A DNA stretch of 9,663 nucleotides from Bacteroidia bacterium (GCA_025450095.1 JANWID010000350.1:1-9663); one strand, 5' to 3'. Shown: positions 1 through 6,995, counted from the stretch's first letter. Notes: generated from the letters alone by a model not told the origin. Numbers and translations: made by a program.

Positions 1-1683
1 AAAGAAATTAACCCCGGCAATTCTGGCTCCATCCCCCAGTATTTTACAGAGTTTAACAACACACTTTTTTTTATTGCAGAGGATGGATCTGTCGGTCGCG
101 AGCTTTGGAAAACAGATGGTGATGCTGCCGGGACGGTGATGGTAAAAGATATCAAGTCAGGAGCAAATTCAGGGTTCGAACAAAATTGCTGCGGCGATTT
201 TGGTTTATATAGTGTGTGGGTAAAAAATGGTTCGTTCTTCTTTGTCGCTTGCGATTATAGTGGCACCGACGATAATGTAGAATTATGGAAAACGGATGGC
301 ACCACCGCAGGTACGGTTCGTGTCAAAGACATTTATCCTGGTAACAGTCCATCATATCCTTCTTATTTTGTACCGTTCAATAATGATTTATTCTTTATCG
401 CTGATAATGGAACAAATGGTAGGGAGCTTTGGAAAACAGACGGCGATGCTGCCGGAACGGTGCTGGTAAAAGATATTAAGTCCGGAGCTAATTCAGGGTT
501 CGAACAAAATTGTTGCGGCGATTTTGGTTTGTATAGCGTATGGGAAAAGAATGGCTCTTTCTTTTTTGTCGCATGCGATTACAGCGGCAGTGATGATAAT
601 GTAGAATTATGGAAAACGGATGGCACTAACGGTGGTACGGTTCGCGTGAAAGATATTTATCCCGGCAACAGTCCATCGTACCCTTCTTATTTTATTCCGT
701 TCAATAACGATCTTTATTTTATAGCTGATGATGGTACGAATGGCAGGGAAATTTGGAAAACAGACGGTGATGCTGCAGGAACAGTTTTGGTAAAAGATAT
801 CAAGCCGGGAGCTAATTCAGGTTTCGAACAAAATTGTTGTGGCGATTTCGGATTGTATAAAGTGTGGGAGAAAAACGGTTCTTTCTTTTTTGTCGCTTGC
901 AGCTATAGCGGTACCGGTGGCGATGATGTGGAATTATGGAAGAGTGATGGCACATCCGGAGGAACCGTTCGTGTAAAAGATATCAATGCCGGGAATGCTC
1001 CATCGTATCCGCAGGAGTTTGTGCCTTTCAACAATGAGCTTTACTTCTCCGCCGAAACACCAACGCTGGGCCGTGAGCTTTATAAAACTGACGGCACTAC
1101 CGCAGGCACAGTGCTGGTTAAAGATATTTATCCCGGAACCAATGATGGCCTGGAATATTACTTAACCAACATCATCTGGACTGGTAACATATTTTATTTT
1201 ACAGCCACATCACTGGGTACCGGCGATTTTGAACTCTGGAAAACCGATGGTACTACTGCCGGCACCGTTAAGGTACTTGATATTTATCCGGGTGCCACTG
1301 GTTCCTACCCCACTTCATTTGTATTGTTACAAAACGATAACCTGATTTTCCTGGCCAGAGATGCCACACACGAAGAAGAATTATGGACGCTGTATCTCCC
1401 CGGTGTAACATCAGTAGAAGAAACGACAGCCCCCGGATTGTTTTCGGTGTATCCCAATCCCAATAACGGCGAAGGAATAAACGTAACAATCCCCACAAAA
1501 GAAAAATCAACTATTGTATTGACGGACCTTTCCGGCAGACAGATCATATCGCAATCTATTCCCGCAGGAAATGAACAAACAACTACACGAATTTCATCTC
1601 CGGAATTGAAGGCGGGATTTTATTTGATTTATCTGATGGATGACAAAAATAAATGGGTGAGGAAGATTGAAGTTTTAGAGTAA
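1..1683 (+). CDS. Secreted ELWxxDGT-repeat protein with T9SS sorting tail (5' end outside window)
   Basis: The reading frame is open from the first base, so the true start lies upstream; 560 residues are visible. It holds eight ELW(K)xDGxxxGT motifs plus a degenerate last one (EELWTLYLPG). Long modules, with the motif NCCG and a later Cys (CC-x19-C, first set at visible residues 63, 64 and 84), alternate with short modules without cysteine. Three double modules of 108, 108 and 109 residues follow each other. Residues about 478-560 form a T9SS type A sorting domain (SVYPNPNNG, then LTDLSGR and a K-rich end), which in Bacteroidota directs export across the outer membrane and removal of the tail. 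The repeats resemble beta-propeller blades, which is inference; ligand and function are unknown. It is a close paralogue of the next gene, with nearly the same C-terminal domain. The frame and family are clear; the role is not. Confidence 0.9.
   Translation, partial: KEINPGNSGSIPQYFTEFNNTLFFIAEDGSVGRELWKTDGDAAGTVMVKDIKSGANSGFEQNCCGDFGLYSVWVKNGSFFFVACDYSGTDDNVELWKTDGTTAGTVRVKDIYPGNSPSYPSYFVPFNNDLFFIADNGTNGRELWKTDGDAAGTVLVKDIKSGANSGFEQNCCGDFGLYSVWEKNGSFFFVACDYSGSDDNVELWKTDGTNGGTVRVKDIYPGNSPSYPSYFIPFNNDLYFIADDGTNGREIWKTDGDAAGTVLVKDIKPGANSGFEQNCCGDFGLYKVWEKNGSFFFVACSYSGTGGDDVELWKSDGTSGGTVRVKDINAGNAPSYPQEFVPFNNELYFSAETPTLGRELYKTDGTTAGTVLVKDIYPGTNDGLEYYLTNIIWTGNIFYFTATSLGTGDFELWKTDGTTAGTVKVLDIYPGATGSYPTSFVLLQNDNLIFLARDATHEEELWTLYLPGVTSVEETTAPGLFSVYPNPNNGEGINVTIPTKEKSTIVLTDLSGRQIISQSIPAGNEQTTTRISSPELKAGFYLIYLMDDKNKWVRKIEVLE
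97..1071 (+). repeat. Three in-frame tandem double modules (324, 324, 327 bp)
   Basis: Copies start at 97, 421 and 745, each at the Arg codon before ELWKTDG or EIWKTDG. The protein copies are nearly identical, including NCCG and the later Cys; the third has one extra codon in its acidic loop (GTGGDD). The high similarity suggests recent duplication or gene conversion inside the gene. Such arrays tend to change copy number. Confidence 0.9.
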
Positions 1684-1860
1684 GGCGCGCGTTTTTTTCT
1701 CTGTGATCCTCTGTGCCTCCGTGCCTCTGTGTTAAATATACCCACCACCGAACCCTATCAGGTCGCTGCGGAAAAATAAACACAGAGATAAAGAGGACCA
1801 CGGAGACCTATCTTCTATCTCTTATCTTCGCGAACCTGTAAACTAAAAAATCATTATCAA
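1684..1860. repeat. Intergenic imperfect inverted-repeat element, copy 1
   Basis: The left arm at 1699-1733 is built from CTCTGTG/CTCCGTG units. The right arm at 1779-1806 starts AACACAGAG and ends CCACGGAGA, and is partly complementary to the left arm. The centre carries CCACCGAACCCTA, a GCTGCGG-like core and GGAAAAATAAACAC. A conserved tail, CTATCTTCTATCTCTTATC, follows. The arm begins 16 bases after the upstream stop. In RNA it could fold into a long hairpin and act as a terminator or 3' stabiliser, which is inference. The start of the next gene has no visible Shine-Dalgarno, as usual in the phylum. Confidence 0.75.
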
Positions 1861-4098
1861 ATGAAAAAAGCTGTACTGTTTTCTCTTGGATTCTGTTTTT
1901 ACGTTTGGCAATTACACTCACAGATTCCTACCCTTGTCAAGGATATCAACCCCGGGAACATTTCTTCGAACCCCGAATTCATCGGATACCAGTTGAATGG
2001 TGGTTATGTTTTTACTGCTGAAACAGCAGCCAATGGCAGAGAACTTTGGTTCACTGATGCATCCACCGGAGGAACGTTTATGATAAAGGATATTAATCCT
2101 GGTTCGGATGATTCCAACCCGGGCAACTTGTATTTAATGAGCGGGCTCATTTATTTCGGGGCCGACAATGGCACTAACGGTCGGGAGCTATGGAAAACCG
2201 ATGGCACCACAGGCGGCACACAGATGGTAAAGGACATTGCTCCCGGCAGTTTGTCGGGATTTTCACAGTATTGTTGCGGCTCCATTGCCTTCAACGTACT
2301 GTGGGAACATAACGGCATTTTTTATTTCCGGGCCAACCAGGACGGCACCGTTACTGACGATGTTGAAATATGGAAATCGGATGGTACTACTGCGGGTACA
2401 GAATTGCTTAAAGATATCTATCCAGGAATTAATGGGTCGCAGGTATCCGGTTTCGTGTCATTCAACAATGAAGGTTATTTTACTGCCGAAAATGGTATTA
2501 CCGGCCGTGAATTATGGAAGACCGATGGTACCACCGCAGGTACACAATTAGTGAAAGACATAAAGCCGGGAACAGAATCGGGATTCTTACAAAATTGTTG
2601 TGGTTATTTCTCACTGGAAAAAGTGTGGGAAAAAAATGGCTCCTTCTTTTTCCTTGCATGTGATTTCAGTAATTCAACTTTCGACAATAAGGAATTGTGG
2701 AAAACAGATGGTACAACAGCTGGCACGGTGCAAGTAGCCGATATTAAACCGGGGAATGATGGTTCTTTGCCCGCTTATTTTTTCCCTTTCAACAATAATC
2801 TTTTATTCACAGCTGACAATGGCACAAATGGTCGCGAATTGTGGATCACAGACGGCACCGGGGGTGGTACCCAATTGGTGAAAGACATCAAGGCCGGATC
2901 AGAATCGGGATTCTTACGCAATTGTTGTGGCAATTTCCAATTGAATATCGTCTGGGAGAAAAACGGGTATGTGTTTTTCAATGCTTGCAGCTTCAGCAAT
3001 TCAACTGATGATGATTATGAGTTATGGAAATCGGACGGCACTAACGCTGGAACCGTATGTGTAAAAGATATTAAACCGGGTAATGATGAATCAAACCCTT
3101 CCTATTTTACTGCATTCAACAATGATCTTTATTTTATTGCTGACGATGGCACCCATGGCATGGAGTTGTGGAAGACGGATGGTGACGCGGCAGGCACGCA
3201 GTTGGTGAAAGATATTAAACCGGGAGCAGCATCGGGCTTTTTAGAAAATTGTTGCGGGTACTTTCAGTTTTACAAAATCTGGGAACATAATGGCTCTTTC
3301 TTTTTCGTTGCATGCAGCTTTAGTAACTCATCCGACGATGATACAGAACTCTGGAAAAGTGATGGTACCAATGCCGGTACCGAACGCGTTGCGGATATCA
3401 ACCCAGGCAATGATGCATCTTACCCGTCAAATTTTATTCCTTTCAACAACGAACTTTATTTCTCCGCGAAGGCCCCATCTTCCGGACGGGAGCTTTATAA
3501 AACAGATGGAACTACAACAGGAACTATTCTTATTAAAGATATTTATCCCGGGGTGAATAATGGAATTGATTATAATTCTTACATGATCATCTGGGCTGGT
3601 AATACATTTTATTTTGTCGCCGTACAATTGGGCATTTCCGATTATGAATTATGGAAAACGGACGGCACAACATCGGGGACAGAGAAGGTGCTTGATATTT
3701 TCACCGGCGCTTCCGGTTCACACCCTAACTCCTTTCTGCTTTTGCAAAATGATAACCTGATCTTCGTGGCAACGGATGCCACTAACGGGAAGGAGTTGTG
3801 GAAAATGTATCTGCCTGGTGTTACCGCTGTAGAAGAATTTATTCCTCCCGGATTGTTTTCCGTATATCCCAATCCCAATAACGGCGAAGGGATAAACGTA
3901 ACAATCCCCACCAAAGAAAAATCAACTTTAGTGCTCACAGATTTATCCGGAAGGCAAATCCTATCGCAAACCATCCCGGAAGGAAATGAACAAACCACCA
4001 CACGACTTACAACTCCAGAATTGAAAGCGGGATTTTATTTGCTTTATTTATCGGATGAGAAAAATCGGTGGGTGAGGAAGATTGAAATTTTAGAGTAA
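1861..4098 (+). CDS. Secreted ELWxxDGT-repeat protein with T9SS sorting tail
   Basis: This 745-residue protein starts with a signal peptide (MKK, hydrophobic core, cleavage probably before QIPTL near residue 21), which supports the ATG chosen. It holds eleven ELWxxDGT-type motifs plus a degenerate last one (KELWKMYLPG). Four modules contain the vicinal pair NCCG or YCCG; three of them have the third Cys in CC-x19-C, whereas the first (C138, C139) has Asn159 there. An extra Cys400 occurs in one short module. Residues about 664-745 are a T9SS type A sorting domain (SVYPNPNNGEG), so the product should cross the outer membrane through T9SS and be released or anchored at the cell surface. The repeats may form one or more beta-propellers (inference). 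It is a tandem paralogue of the gene to the left; the substrate is unknown. Confidence 0.93.
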   Translation: MKKAVLFSLGFCFYVWQLHSQIPTLVKDINPGNISSNPEFIGYQLNGGYVFTAETAANGRELWFTDASTGGTFMIKDINPGSDDSNPGNLYLMSGLIYFGADNGTNGRELWKTDGTTGGTQMVKDIAPGSLSGFSQYCCGSIAFNVLWEHNGIFYFRANQDGTVTDDVEIWKSDGTTAGTELLKDIYPGINGSQVSGFVSFNNEGYFTAENGITGRELWKTDGTTAGTQLVKDIKPGTESGFLQNCCGYFSLEKVWEKNGSFFFLACDFSNSTFDNKELWKTDGTTAGTVQVADIKPGNDGSLPAYFFPFNNNLLFTADNGTNGRELWITDGTGGGTQLVKDIKAGSESGFLRNCCGNFQLNIVWEKNGYVFFNACSFSNSTDDDYELWKSDGTNAGTVCVKDIKPGNDESNPSYFTAFNNDLYFIADDGTHGMELWKTDGDAAGTQLVKDIKPGAASGFLENCCGYFQFYKIWEHNGSFFFVACSFSNSSDDDTELWKSDGTNAGTERVADINPGNDASYPSNFIPFNNELYFSAKAPSSGRELYKTDGTTTGTILIKDIYPGVNNGIDYNSYMIIWAGNTFYFVAVQLGISDYELWKTDGTTSGTEKVLDIFTGASGSHPNSFLLLQNDNLIFVATDATNGKELWKMYLPGVTAVEEFIPPGLFSVYPNPNNGEGINVTIPTKEKSTLVLTDLSGRQILSQTIPEGNEQTTTRLTTPELKAGFYLLYLSDEKNRWVRKIEILE
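2182..3486 (+). repeat. Four in-frame tandem double modules (324, 327, 327, 327 bp)
   Basis: Copies start at 2182, 2506, 2833 and 3160, and the array ends before the RELYKTDG codons at 3487. Each copy is one Cys-containing long module plus one short module. The copies differ more from each other than those of the upstream paralogue, which suggests that this array is older or less homogenised. Confidence 0.85.
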
Positions 4099-4258
4099 GT
4101 TGTGCGTTTTTTTCTCTGTGTTCCTCTGTGCCTCCGTGCCTCTGTGTTAATTAGACTCTCCACCTACCCCGAGCAAGTCGCCGCGGAAAAATAAACACAG
4201 AGACACAGAGTCACAGAGGGCCACGGAGAACTATCTTCTATCTCTTTTCTTCGCGAAT
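4099..4258. repeat. Intergenic imperfect inverted-repeat element, copy 2
   Basis: The left arm is 4114-4148 and the right arm 4194-4229, with the same CTCTGTG / CACAGAG composition, the same GCCGCGGAAAAATAAACAC centre and the same CTATCTTCTATCTCTT tail ending in TTCGCGAA as copy 1. It starts 16 bases after the stop of the ELWxxDGT gene, exactly as copy 1 does. Its right arm is the longest of the three copies, with three CACAGAG units. It belongs to the 380-base stretch between two convergent genes, which has no credible coding sequence. Confidence 0.8.
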
Positions 4259-4309
4259 TAATAGTTCAGATTCGATTACCCATACAAATGCATTAATAAA
4301 AATTATCTA

Positions 4310-4436
4310 ATGAAGCCTCCGTGCAACTCCGTGTCTCAGTGCCTCTGTGTTAACTAGACCCTCCACCGAACCCTACCAGGTTGCCGCGGAAAAATAAACA
4401 CGGATGACCACGGAGAAATGCTTCTATCTTTTATCT
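4310..4436. repeat. Intergenic imperfect inverted-repeat element, copy 3 (solo)
   Basis: The left arm is 4316-4351 (CTCCGTG / CTCTGTG units) and the right arm 4397-4416 (AACACGGATGACCACGGAGA). Between them lies the same centre as in copies 1 and 2: CTCCACCGAACCCTACC, then GCCGCGGAAAAATAAACAC. A weaker TTCTATC tail follows. Unlike copies 1 and 2 it does not sit directly behind an ELWxxDGT gene. Confidence 0.8.
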
Positions 4437-4448
4437 ACTTCTAACTGA

Positions 4449-4480
4449 ATTTTTAATTTTTAATTCCTAATTTTTAATTT
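4449..4480. repeat. AT-rich direct repeat at the end of the beta-barrel gene
   Basis: Three units of the type TTTTTAATT follow each other, separated once by CC, and run into the stop codon of the leftward gene. It lies between two convergent genes. A role as a transcript-end signal is possible but not shown. Confidence 0.5.
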
Positions 4481-5045
4481 ACAAATCAATCCCAATCCCC
4501 AGCTGCACCGAATTAATATATCCATTCGCATAAAAAGTATTCGACATCCACGCCAGTTCATATTCCAGGTTCAGAAAAACAGTTTTACTCACATACAACA
4601 TTCCTCCAACACCAAGCCCGCCATAAAAACCAAAATCATTGTCCGATTCATCAATCAGTCCACCCACTTTAATCCGCGTAAACTGCATCCCAACTTCTGC
4701 TCTTGCAAAGGCCATTGCTTTTTCACTTCCAATTAAATATTTCGGCGCATAACAAAGTGGTATCGTACGAACACTGATGTCCGCATCATATTGCTTGATA
4801 GTAGTACTGGAAAGCATATAGCTGAAACTCACACCATGAATAAGCTTTTTGCTCTGCAGCGGCCCTGCCTCATAAGTCCCGGTAATCCGCCAACCGGTAG
4901 CGTCTGTATGATAGTCCTCATCAAAGTAGCCCGAGTAATCAATCGCATTAGCAAGCACCACGCCCCCACTCAGGTTGATGGTTTCCTGGGAGTAGGCGGT
5001 TATTGAAAGGAGCGACAGGGAAATTGTAAATGTTAATTTTCGCAT
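4479..5045 (-). CDS. Small outer-membrane beta-barrel protein
   Basis: The 188-residue product has a clear signal peptide (MRK, hydrophobic segment, AYS before Gln20). The mature part alternates polar and hydrophobic residues and is rich in Gly and aromatic residues. Examples are GWRITGTYEA, FGFYGGLGVGGMLYV and FLNLEYELAWM, and the end is VQLGIGIDL. This is the usual look of an 8-strand outer-membrane barrel of the Bacteroidota porin-like or OmpA-barrel type. No catalytic motif is visible and the ligand is unknown. It is read away from the next gene, with a 106-base divergent spacer. A remnant of a second copy of its start lies at 6191-6270. The chosen ATG gives a proper signal peptide. Confidence 0.8.
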   Translation of the reverse strand: MRKLTFTISLSLLSITAYSQETINLSGGVVLANAIDYSGYFDEDYHTDATGWRITGTYEAGPLQSKKLIHGVSFSYMLSSTTIKQYDADISVRTIPLCYAPKYLIGSEKAMAFARAEVGMQFTRIKVGGLIDESDNDFGFYGGLGVGGMLYVSKTVFLNLEYELAWMSNTFYANGYINSVQLGIGIDL

Positions 5046-5151
5046 AACCGTGAATATTCAATTTAAACCTGAAAATTAGTAATTTATTAGAGAAATTAAC
5101 AATATCTTTAATTACAAGGTAAGTCAACCCTGATCCATCTTAACTATCTCA

Positions 5152-6144
5152 ATGTTTATAAAAACAATTACATTAATAACATCGACACTGATGATGTTTA
5201 GTGTATGTTCAGCACAAAACCTGATCAGCAATCCGGGTTTTGAAGACACATCAAGCTGTCCCACCCAAGTTTCACAAATTACAAATGCAATCGGGTGGAG
5301 TCGCTGGAGTATCACCCCTGACCTGATGCATGTTTGCAGTACATCACCCGGGTCGGGCCCTGACGAGGTTGGTGTCCCTGCTAATTTTTTTGGGTACCAG
5401 TATCCGCGATCCGGAAATGCTTATGCCGGTATACACACCTTTGCTTCTAATGGTTTTAATACCCGGGAAGCGCTTGGCACACAACTGATCCAACCATTGA
5501 CGATCGGACAAAAGTATTTCATTAAATTTTTTGTCAGCCGGGCACACAGTTTAAATAATGGTGGTATCAATGGGCTTGTTGCCGGATCAGATAAGCTGGG
5601 CGCGAGATTTACTACTTTTCCATATTCCTATACCAACCCGATTCCGATTGACAACTTTGCTCATTTTTATACGGATTCAATCATTGGCGATACCACCAAC
5701 TGGGTTTTAATTTCAGGCAGTTTCATCGCCGATTCCGCTTACACGTACGTTGGCTTTGGAAATTTCTTCGACGACAACAACACCTCAACTATAGTTTACA
5801 GCAACAACAATCCATTTTTCGCATATTATTACATTGACGATATCAGTGTTTCAACAGATTCATTATATATCACCGGAATTCCACCTATTGATCCGGATTA
5901 CGGTGTAAGGATCTATCCGAACCCCTTCTACGAAAATTTAAATATATCAATCCCGGATCCGGGAATATCTGAAATCCTTTTATATGAAATTCGGGGAAGA
6001 ATGGTGTTGCAAAATAAATTTACCGGTTCAATTACACTCGCCACCGGACATTTATCCAGCGGAGTTTACCTGTATGAAATCAGAAACAAAAACGGACCCG
6101 ATAGCTATCGGGTGATTAGAAAAGGAATGGTTGTAAAAGAATAA
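5152..6144 (+). CDS. Secreted protein with N-terminal beta-sandwich-like domain and T9SS sorting tail
   Basis: The 330-residue product begins with a signal peptide (hydrophobic residues 5-17, likely cut before QN near residue 22). The mature start NLISNPGFED and the later YYIDDISVS (residues 226-234) are the ends commonly seen in carbohydrate-binding or galactose-binding-like jelly-roll domains of secreted Bacteroidota proteins, so residues 22-240 may be such a domain; this is inference from motif shape. Residues about 250-330 are a T9SS type A sorting domain (VRIYPNPFYENL, then LYEIRGR, SSGVYLYEI and a basic end). No catalytic residues can be recognised. The protein is probably exported to the cell surface or medium. 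A 16-bp perfect palindrome lies inside its 3' coding part. Confidence 0.88.
   Translation: MFIKTITLITSTLMMFSVCSAQNLISNPGFEDTSSCPTQVSQITNAIGWSRWSITPDLMHVCSTSPGSGPDEVGVPANFFGYQYPRSGNAYAGIHTFASNGFNTREALGTQLIQPLTIGQKYFIKFFVSRAHSLNNGGINGLVAGSDKLGARFTTFPYSYTNPIPIDNFAHFYTDSIIGDTTNWVLISGSFIADSAYTYVGFGNFFDDNNTSTIVYSNNNPFFAYYYIDDISVSTDSLYITGIPPIDPDYGVRIYPNPFYENLNISIPDPGISEILLYEIRGRMVLQNKFTGSITLATGHLSSGVYLYEIRNKNGPDSYRVIRKGMVVKE
6097..6112. repeat. 16-bp perfect palindrome inside coding sequence
   Basis: CCCGATAGCTATCGGG is a perfect self-complementary 16-mer and encodes the codons for PDSYR near the end of the T9SS-tail protein. It could form an 8-bp stem in single-stranded DNA or serve as a dyad protein site. 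The match is certain; any function is unknown. Confidence 0.9.
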
Positions 6145-6172
6145 AAGCAATATAGATATCAAGTCAACAGTC

Positions 6173-6200
6173 GGCAGTTGGCAGTTGGCAGTTGGCAATC
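6173..6200. repeat. Heptamer tandem repeat (GGCAGTT)
   Basis: Three exact GGCAGTT units (6173-6179, 6180-6186, 6187-6193) are followed by the degenerate GGCAATC. The last units overlap the end of the beta-barrel gene remnant. This is a simple slippage-prone repeat with no sign of coding. Confidence 0.9.
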
Positions 6201-6270
6201 ACCACTCCTTCTGTCAGGCTGATGGTTTTCTGGGAGTGAGCTGTGAAATTTAGTTTTTTGCTTCCTTCAT
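6191..6270 (-). pseudogene. Decayed start of a second beta-barrel gene
   Basis: Read leftward, the bases 6192-6237 match bases 4948-4993 of the intact beta-barrel gene at 37 of 46 positions by my hand alignment. The translation SQKTISLTEGVVIAN corresponds to SQETINLSGGVVLAN of that protein. Before it stands KKLNFT, matching RKLTFT, but the hydrophobic core of the signal peptide is missing. The nearest ATG (6268-6270) is in another frame that stops after six codons. Beyond VVIAN the similarity ends in the heptamer repeat. It is therefore a remnant that cannot make an exported protein. Confidence 0.75.
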
Positions 6271-6279
6271 TGTTGTTTT

Positions 6280-6373
6280 GTTAACGAAGTTATACTTCGC
6301 TTACGCTTCGTTCAACGAAGCTAACCTTCGCCAAGGCTACGGTTGACAAAGTTTAACTTCGCGAAAAGCTTCG
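6280..6373. repeat. 31-bp tandem repeat array, left copy (3 units)
   Basis: Units lie at 6280-6310, 6311-6341 and 6342-6373 (31, 31 and 32 bp). They share a plan of GTTAACRAAG, then CTAACCTTCG or a variant, then CNAAGGCTACG or a variant. The same family in the same direction recurs at 7114-7247. The units diverge from one another more than those of the right array. No reading frame is kept across units in a convincing way. Confidence 0.8.
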
Positions 6374-6410
6374 TTATGGTTCATTTTATGAAAATAATTG
6401 AAAAAAATTG

Positions 6411-6418
6411 TATTTTTG
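6411..6418 (+). promoter_or_regulatory. Possible -7 promoter element for the toxin-antitoxin pair
   Basis: TATTTTTG fits the Bacteroidota -7 consensus TAnnTTTG and ends three bases before the ATG at 6422. No good -33 TTG is found 19-21 bases upstream. If active, it would give an almost leaderless transcript. A small dyad, TTCATTTTATGAA (6380-6392), lies just upstream and could be an operator for autoregulation, but it is short. Confidence 0.3.
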
Positions 6419-6421
6419 GAT

Positions 6422-6610
6422 ATGACAAAAACGGAGATAAAAAGTGAGATTCAAAAAGTGCTTGATAACGTTCCTGATAACGTACTTCAAGACATTTTAG
6501 GGTTATTAAAAGATCTACAAGATCACCCTAATAGACTTTTGGAAATAACGAATTCACTTAGAAAGATATTGAACGAGGACAAGGAATTACTCGAAAGACT
6601 GGCTAAATGA
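6422..6610 (+). CDS. Putative antitoxin of a Doc-type toxin-antitoxin pair
   Basis: The ATG gives 62 residues starting MTKTEIKSEIQKVLDNVP. An in-frame TTG at 6398 would add eight residues (LKKIVFLD), but I prefer the ATG because that upstream stretch overlaps a possible promoter and MTKxEIK is a natural start. The protein is strongly helical, with heptad-like Leu and Ile spacing (LDNVPDNVLQDILGLLKDL), and has a charged C-terminal helix (LNEDKELLERLAK). It does not look like Phd, the antitoxin of P1 Doc: I see no beta-rich DNA-binding N-terminus. Its TGA overlaps the toxin ATG in ATGA, so the two are translationally coupled. Its role as antitoxin is inferred from this overlap and from the toxin's identity; it is otherwise hypothetical. 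Confidence 0.6.
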   Translation: MTKTEIKSEIQKVLDNVPDNVLQDILGLLKDLQDHPNRLLEITNSLRKILNEDKELLERLAK

Positions 6611-6992
6611 TCGACATTAAAACTGTTGAAAGAATTCATGACATTCTTATAGACAGATTTGGTGGGGTCAAGGGTATTCGGGACGAAGGAACTTTGGAAT
6701 CAGCATTGGCTAGACCGTATGCTACTTTTGATCAAAAGGAATTATATCCGGATGTTATAGACAAAGCAGCAGCACTTTTTGAAAGTATGATAATTAATCA
6801 CCCTTTTGTGGATGGTACAAGCGTATTTCATATGTTATGATGAGATTAATGTTACTAGAAGGGAAATTGGACATCAACGCATCCCAGGAAGAAAAATATA
6901 AATTTGTGCTCTCCGCAAGCACTGGCGAATTTCGATTTGCAGAAATCAAAAATTGGATCACTGATAATTCGAGCATAAAAAACGAGCCATAA
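6607..6992 (+). pseudogene. doc: Death-on-curing (Doc/Fic) toxin, frameshifted in the catalytic motif
   Basis: The first 70 codons read MIDIKTVERIHDILIDRFGG, then GIRDEGTLESALARP, ELYPDVIDKAAALFESMI and NHPFVDG, which is the classic Doc-family N-terminus. The Fic-fold catalytic motif should be HPFVDGNKR. After GGT (6814-6816) the sequence is ACAAGCGT instead of AACAAGCGT, so one A is missing from the Asn codon. The frame as read gives TSVFHML and a stop at 6838-6840, a 77-residue product without the Asn, Lys and Arg of the motif. One frame over, KR, then YVMMRLMLLEGKLDINAS and AEIKNWITDN continue as expected to TAA at 6990-6992. The restored protein would be about 128 residues, normal for Doc. 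Doc of phage P1 phosphorylates EF-Tu; this copy as written should be inactive. A sequencing or assembly error is the main alternative. Confidence 0.88.
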
Positions 6993-6995
6993 CAT

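Noticed and set aside
3642..4001. Leftward open frame of 119 codons antisense to the ELWxxDGT gene; similar ones at 1268-1547
   Set aside because: They lie fully inside clear rightward genes, recur at the same paralogous position, and have no features of their own.
5103..5110. TATCTTTA as a -7 element of the T9SS-tail gene at 5152
   Set aside because: The last base differs from TAnnTTTG and there is no good TTG at the right distance; too weak to list.
6398..6421. TTG start of the putative antitoxin
   Set aside because: It adds eight residues overlapping the TATTTTTG element; the ATG at 6422 gives a more natural N-terminus. It cannot be fully excluded.
6817..6840. Programmed ribosomal frameshift in the toxin
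   Set aside because: There is no slippery heptamer or clear downstream structure at the site, and one base restores a conserved motif exactly, so a mutation or sequencing error is more likely.
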